Assembly: GCA_030672345.1 (NCBI GenBank)
Contig: DAOVGO010000190.1
Location: 1-9,882 of the forward strand
From: Methanosarcinales archaeon
Lineage (GTDB): Archaea; Halobacteriota; Methanosarcinia; Methanosarcinales; Methanogasteraceae
Length of the DNA: 9,882 nt
Direction of reading: 5' to 3'
Position numbers and translations under genes: made by a program. Below are positions 7,219 to 9,882 of the stretch, one piece after another. Positions within the stretch are counted from its first letter, which is position 1. Each line of letters opens with the position of its first letter. A model generated the notes under the pieces. That model saw only the letters and a list, made by a program, of their open reading frames with translations. It was not told the origin of the DNA and ran no database searches.

Positions 7219-7266
7219 TGATGGCGATTTTACGTAATTGTGATATGCCACTCAAAATCACCATCA
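7219..7266 (-). terminator. 13-bp hairpin after the small gene
   Basis: Positions 7219-7231 and 7254-7266 form a 13-bp stem around a 22-nt loop. The only non-Watson-Crick position (7225 with 7260) is a G-U pair in a minus-strand RNA but a C-A mismatch in a plus-strand RNA. That supports function in the minus-strand transcript, about 30 nt after the stop of the 82-residue gene. It is probably a transcript 3'-end or stability structure. The gap 7143-7294 shows nothing else apart from the PIN promoter candidates. Confidence 0.4.
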
Positions 7267-7294
7267 GTAAGGCACATAACATAGGAAAACCGTG

Positions 7295-7543
7295 TTAGGT
7301 CATGAAATTTAGGACACTACCTTTTATTTCGACATCAGCGATGGTACCATCCTCGTCTCTGATACGTACCAGATATTCTCTGCTTTCTTCCTCGAATATA
7401 TTCTTCACTTCACAACCCACGATCCAGTACCCCTCGTCATCATACACGATTTTAATCGTTTCAAACAAGAAGTAAGGATGAGTTTTTGTCTCTTCGAAGT
7501 ATTTTTTAGCGATTTTTGCCGCATCTTTTGCATCGAGTTTCAT
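7295..7543 (-). CDS. Small protein of unknown function (PepSY/GvpO-like pattern)
   Basis: An 82-residue, strongly charged, soluble protein. An N-terminal helix (MKLDAKDAAKIAKKYFEET) is followed by three or four strands (FLFETIKIVYDD, GYWIVGCEVKN, REYLVRIRDEDGTIADVEIKG). This helix-then-sheet order, with an aromatic GYW turn and an acidic DEDG turn, recalls small PepSY-like or GvpO-like proteins common in archaea, but it is only a likeness in pattern. The ATG at 7543 has GAGG eight bases before it. A weak TATA-like ACTTAAGT lies at 7578-7585. It reads in the same direction as the PIN gene but is separated from it by a hairpin, so it is probably a single-gene transcript. Likely real, given the start signals and protein-like composition. 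Confidence 0.72.
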   Translation of the reverse strand: MKLDAKDAAKIAKKYFEETKTHPYFLFETIKIVYDDEGYWIVGCEVKNIFEEESREYLVRIRDEDGTIADVEIKGSVLNFMT

Positions 7544-7599
7544 TTAGATCGCCTCTTATGTCTGACACAGATCCTGCACTTAAGTACAAAGTCCGTATT

Positions 7600-8001
7600 T
7601 TACTTTCTATTCGCCGGTGTATGGTTATATAATTTTCCCGAACACGCAACCCCTGCCTCACTCGCCTTCGTGATGATCGCGTACCCCCCGGCGTCGTTGA
7701 TCGCTGACGCAACAGCCTCTGCATCACCAGCGAGCGCAACGACGCATCCGCCGCCACCAGTGCCTGTAATCTTTGCGCCATACGCCCCGGCGTCTCTGGC
7801 AGCGTACACCAGCCTCGAAAGCTTCGCGCTCCCGACGCCTACCCCATCCAGAAGCCCGTGATCAATGTTCATCAGTTCCCGACCGACCGGTAATCGCCTC
7901 TCTCGATCAGTTTCACGCCGGTTTCTGACAGATGATCGATGGTGCCCGAATATTGCATCCATAATACCGGGGTGTCGGTCGGCGATGCCGCGCCCTGAAC
8001 A
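7600..8001 (-). pseudogene. mvk: Mevalonate kinase remnant, truncated and twice frameshifted
   Basis: The C-terminal part of an archaeal mevalonate kinase, which phosphorylates mevalonate on the way to isoprenoid lipids. Reading from 8001 down, DRHPGIMDAIFG is in one frame. After one extra base (near 7944) TIDHLSETGVKLIERGDYRS continues in a second frame. After one missing base in a G-run (7878-7880) RELMNIDHGLLDG returns to the first frame. It goes on through the GHMP motif 3, GAKITGTGGGGC (7744-7779), to a TAA at 7600. About 130 codons remain of about 300: the N-terminal half with the PPGSGLGSS-type ATP loop is absent, and a stop lies 14 codons before the ATG at 7962. The pathway is needed for archaeal membranes, so an intact copy should exist elsewhere. 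No promoter is apparent at its 5' end. Confidence 0.88.
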
Positions 8002-8249
8002 TTAAATACCAGTAAGAAACAATTGCGCCATGGTGATGACCACGGATCAAAAAAACGGACGGATGGCTGATCACTCGGGAGTAGCGGACAGATGCGCTGT
8101 ATCTGCGAGGAATGACGCACCGATTTTGAAGCCCTCTGAGAGAGGGGGCGTATATGAAAATAGAGTGGGAAACAGAGAAATCGCAAGGATTAATCGGGAT
8201 TTACGTCTCGATCCCCCTGTAATTCCTGCGGTTATCCGGTACAGATGCG
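8002..8249. other. Gene-free stretch before the amidotransferase-like gene
   Basis: No supported gene is seen here. The mevalonate kinase remnant stops abruptly at its left edge. A compact hairpin, CCCTCT-gag-AGAGGG (8132-8146), is followed directly by TATATGAAAA (8151-8160), which could be a TATA box for the gene at 8250 with a long leader. A second weak box, GATTTACG, is at about 8199-8206 and would give a leader of about 25 nt. Neither is decisive. Confidence 0.3.
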
Positions 8250-8792
8250 ATGCTCGACGTTACACTGATCTGGGATGGTGATCTGCTCTTTGAAAAGCTC
8301 TTTGTTGAGCGCGGGCTCTCGTACCAGCGTGTGCCGTCAAGCGCACTTGGTACGCGTTTTCTGCCCACGTCCGGAGTTCTGATCATCCCGACCGGATTTG
8401 CAAATCGGCAGTATACGAAGATATCGGGTGGAATCGAGGCAAATAAAGGATTTTTTGACCGCTTTGTCAAAAAAGGTGGTGTGCTTGTTGTATACGGGGC
8501 GCTGGTTCCCGAGTATACGTATCGGTGGCTTCCATTCACGCTGAAATACAAAGAGCGGTACGGTGCCGTCGATATAGAAGTGGTGCAGGAGCATGGGTGT
8601 ACCTGCATCTTTGATGGCGATCGTGCCGAGTGCGATGGATACTTTACAGAGACTGACGGCGATATTATACTGACAGGCGACGGATCACCGATCCTGGTTG
8701 CAAAAGAGCATGGAAACGGCATGATCATCGCAACGACCATACACGAGTTTCCCTCAGGAGCGTTTCTCAAATGGGCAGTGGCACACAGGTAA
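8250..8792 (+). CDS. Class I glutamine amidotransferase-like fold protein (ThuA/BPL_N-like), catalytic Cys absent
   Basis: A 180-residue protein with a flavodoxin/amidotransferase-like layout: first strand LDVTLIWDG (2-10), strand GVLIIPTGF (42-50), a helix, then strand GGVLVVYGAL (76-85), and near the end MIIATTIHEFPS (158-169). In true class I amidotransferases the strand ending at about 83 leads into a nucleophile Cys; here it is GAL, so normal glutaminase chemistry is not expected. His165-Glu166 keep the look of the family's C-terminal His-x-Glu. The fold call is by pattern and less sure than for other genes. No strong ribosome binding site precedes the ATG at 8250. The 3' end overlaps the kinase gene by 22 nt, so the two are translated from one message. 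Confidence 0.62.
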   Translation: MLDVTLIWDGDLLFEKLFVERGLSYQRVPSSALGTRFLPTSGVLIIPTGFANRQYTKISGGIEANKGFFDRFVKKGGVLVVYGALVPEYTYRWLPFTLKYKERYGAVDIEVVQEHGCTCIFDGDRAECDGYFTETDGDIILTGDGSPILVAKEHGNGMIIATTIHEFPSGAFLKWAVAHR

Positions 8793-9343
8793 CACAGGTA
8801 ACACAGGCGAAGGACGCGTACACGATCTGGATCACAGGGCTTCCCGGATGTGGAAAGACCACGATCGCAGAGAAAGTGCATGAATCACTCTGCAAATTAC
8901 AGGGACCTGCCGTAAAACACCTCCAGCTCGATAAGATACGAAAGATCATCACCCCCAATCCGAATTACACAGAAGAAGAGCGAACCATCGTGTATGCATC
9001 GCTTGCATACATGGCGCACCTCCTTGTGGAGAGCGGCGTCTCGGTAATCATCGATGCGACCGCAAACCGGCGGAGATACCGGGATCTCGCACGGAGTCTG
9101 ATCCCGCGGTTCATCGAGGTATATGTCGAGTGCCCCCTTGAGGTATGTATGGAGCGAGAGCGCGTCAGGCACGCCGAATATGCGCCGGCTGGCATCTATG
9201 CCTCGGCTGGTGGGGGCGGAACGGTGCCGGGCGTGGACACCCCATACGAGGCGCCGCTGCACCCGGAGATCGTGGTGCGAAGCGATCTCATGGACGCTGA
9301 TGCATGTGCTGATGCGATCGTTCGTTACGTGTGTGGGGTGTGA
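8771..9343 (+). CDS. APS-kinase-family P-loop kinase with altered substrate motif
   Basis: A 190-residue P-loop kinase related to adenylylsulfate kinase (CysC), which makes PAPS from APS and ATP. Seen in the sequence: the P-loop GLPGCGKTT (23-31), LDKIR (53-57) in place of LDGDxxR, a DATANRRRYRDLAR segment (95-108), and the C-terminal family run FIEVYVECPLEVCMERE followed by PGVDTPYEAPLHPEI. The family's APS-binding run RxENIRR is replaced by ERTIVYAS: Arg71 remains but the Asn is Val74. The substrate may thus differ, as in the broader AAA_33-type kinases. The ATG at 8771 has AGGAG ten bases before it, inside the preceding gene. Residues 5-13 are three TQV/TQA tripeptides encoded by a 9-bp repeat. 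Confidence 0.82.
   Translation: MGSGTQVTQVTQAKDAYTIWITGLPGCGKTTIAEKVHESLCKLQGPAVKHLQLDKIRKIITPNPNYTEEERTIVYASLAYMAHLLVESGVSVIIDATANRRRYRDLARSLIPRFIEVYVECPLEVCMERERVRHAEYAPAGIYASAGGGGTVPGVDTPYEAPLHPEIVVRSDLMDADACADAIVRYVCGV
8783..8809. repeat. 9-bp tandem repeat at the kinase start
   Basis: Three consecutive 9-base units (ACACAGGTA, ACACAGGTA, ACACAGGCG) lie just after the kinase start codon. They encode TQV-TQV-TQA in the kinase frame. The stop codon of the preceding gene (TAA, 8790-8792) falls across the first and second units, so expansion or loss of units would change where the upstream protein ends while leaving the kinase in frame. Confidence 0.75.
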
Positions 9344-9400
9344 GATTACGGTTGCGATGGCATACTGGCATACGACCAGCTGTGCCACTACCGATCTTAC

Positions 9401-9427
9401 AAATGCTAAAAATACTAAAAATGCTAA
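9401..9427. repeat. 9-bp tandem repeat between convergent genes
   Basis: Three 9-base units, AAATGCTAA, AAATACTAA and AAATGCTAA, stand in tandem with one mismatch in the middle unit. They lie in the 97-nt gap between the kinase gene and the convergent radical SAM-like gene. No gene is supported in this gap. The AT-rich array may mark a transcript end for either gene or be a neutral microsatellite. Confidence 0.7.
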
Positions 9428-9440
9428 ACGCATGCGCGAT

Positions 9441-9882
9441 TCACACCCCGCCCTTACACAGCACCCCCGACTTCATATCCTCCTCATAAAAATCCCGCTC
9501 TGTCTTCAACCCAAGAAGAAGCTGCAACCGCCTCTTCGTATACTTCGGGATCAGCTCGAGCGTTCGTTTCAGATACCACTTCGGATACCTTCTTATGATG
9601 TTGTTCGAGCAGTACCAGCCCAGATCGTAATAATCGATATTCATCTTCCAGATCAGATACTGGAGTTCATCCGTGCTCAGATGCCTTGTCTTCACATTCG
9701 CATAGATCCCGTCGTATTTTGTGACGTCGTCGGTATTTGTAACGACTCCCATCTCGATTAACTCCTTGCGAAGCACTGTTTTCGGGTACGGGGTCATGAT
9801 ATAGAAGATCGGGACATCGAGTTTCAGTTTCTTTGCGAGTTCGAAGTTTCGGAGTATATCCTCTCTTGTATCGTCCGGATTC
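9441..9882 (-). CDS. Radical SAM protein of the B12-binding type, C-terminal part (cut by window edge)
   Basis: The frame is open from the right edge and ends with TGA at 9441, giving the last 146 residues of a longer protein. The visible part starts NPDDTREDILRNFELAKKLK and goes on to DVPIFYIMTPYPKTVLRKEL, the helix-strand-loop (TPYPxT) pattern that closes the barrel of many B12-binding-domain radical SAM proteins of the COG1032 type. After it comes NVKTRHLSTDELQYLIWK, typical of the helical C-terminal region. The tail is basic and helical and ends in a KGGV peptide. The radical SAM CxxxCxxC cluster and any B12-binding domain would lie beyond the window, so the reaction cannot be guessed. 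A Met at 9797 is internal, not the start. Confidence 0.8.
   Translation of the reverse strand, partial: NPDDTREDILRNFELAKKLKLDVPIFYIMTPYPKTVLRKELIEMGVVTNTDDVTKYDGIYANVKTRHLSTDELQYLIWKMNIDYYDLGWYCSNNIIRRYPKWYLKRTLELIPKYTKRRLQLLLGLKTERDFYEEDMKSGVLCKGGV

Noticed and set aside
8032..8071. Possible C/D box guide RNA: GTGATGA followed by CTGA
   Set aside because: The boxes are about 27 bases apart with no clear internal D' and C' boxes and no terminal stem, so it does not fit a normal archaeal C/D RNA.
8201..8881. A 226-codon minus-strand ORF with CYLCYLC repeats
   Set aside because: It is the antisense shadow of the amidotransferase-like and kinase genes; the repeats are only the reverse reading of the 9-bp array.

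Overview
This window looks like chromosomal DNA of a euryarchaeon, most likely from the methanogen/ANME-type lineages. The evidence is indirect. There is a mevalonate kinase remnant of the archaeal type, TATA-like boxes about 25-35 nt before several start codons, short GAGG/GGTG-type ribosome binding sites, an archaeal-style endonuclease III and an archaeal-type cysteine-rich zinc protein. There is no rRNA, tRNA, CRISPR array or transposase to fix the taxonomy. Most genes are moderately GC-rich; the stretch from about 6600 to 7300 is clearly AT-richer.

Layout. At 138-1241 (minus) lies a complete PLP aminotransferase. A gene-free stretch of about 480 bases follows, containing an array of ATTCGT repeats. 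At 1720-3302 (plus) three genes run in a row: acylphosphatase, a cysteine-rich small-domain protein that starts at the base after the previous stop, and endonuclease III with its own TATA-like box. At 6396-3386 (minus) a cytoplasmic GH35-type beta-galactosidase is coupled by an ATGA overlap to a 283-residue protein of unknown function. Between this pair and the next gene is a non-coding segment with a hairpin whose whole loop is complementary to an upstream octamer. At 7133-6606 (minus) is an AT-rich PIN-domain gene, then a small 82-residue gene (7543-7295) with a hairpin just after its stop. At 8001-7600 (minus) is a decayed C-terminal part of mevalonate kinase with two opposite one-base frameshifts. 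At 8250-9343 (plus) a protein with a glutamine-amidotransferase-like fold overlaps an APS-kinase-family P-loop kinase. At the right edge (minus) is the C-terminal end of a protein resembling B12-type radical SAM enzymes.

The genes do not form one obvious pathway. The two most intriguing units are the GH35 plus unknown-protein pair and the amidotransferase-like plus APS-kinase-like pair. In the second, both proteins seem to have lost a signature residue of their families (the nucleophile cysteine; an APS-binding asparagine), so the pair may do something other than the names suggest. A feature shared across the window is short tandem repeats of period 9: in the GH35 gene, at the start of the kinase gene, after the kinase gene and, with one base missing, in the ATTCGT array.
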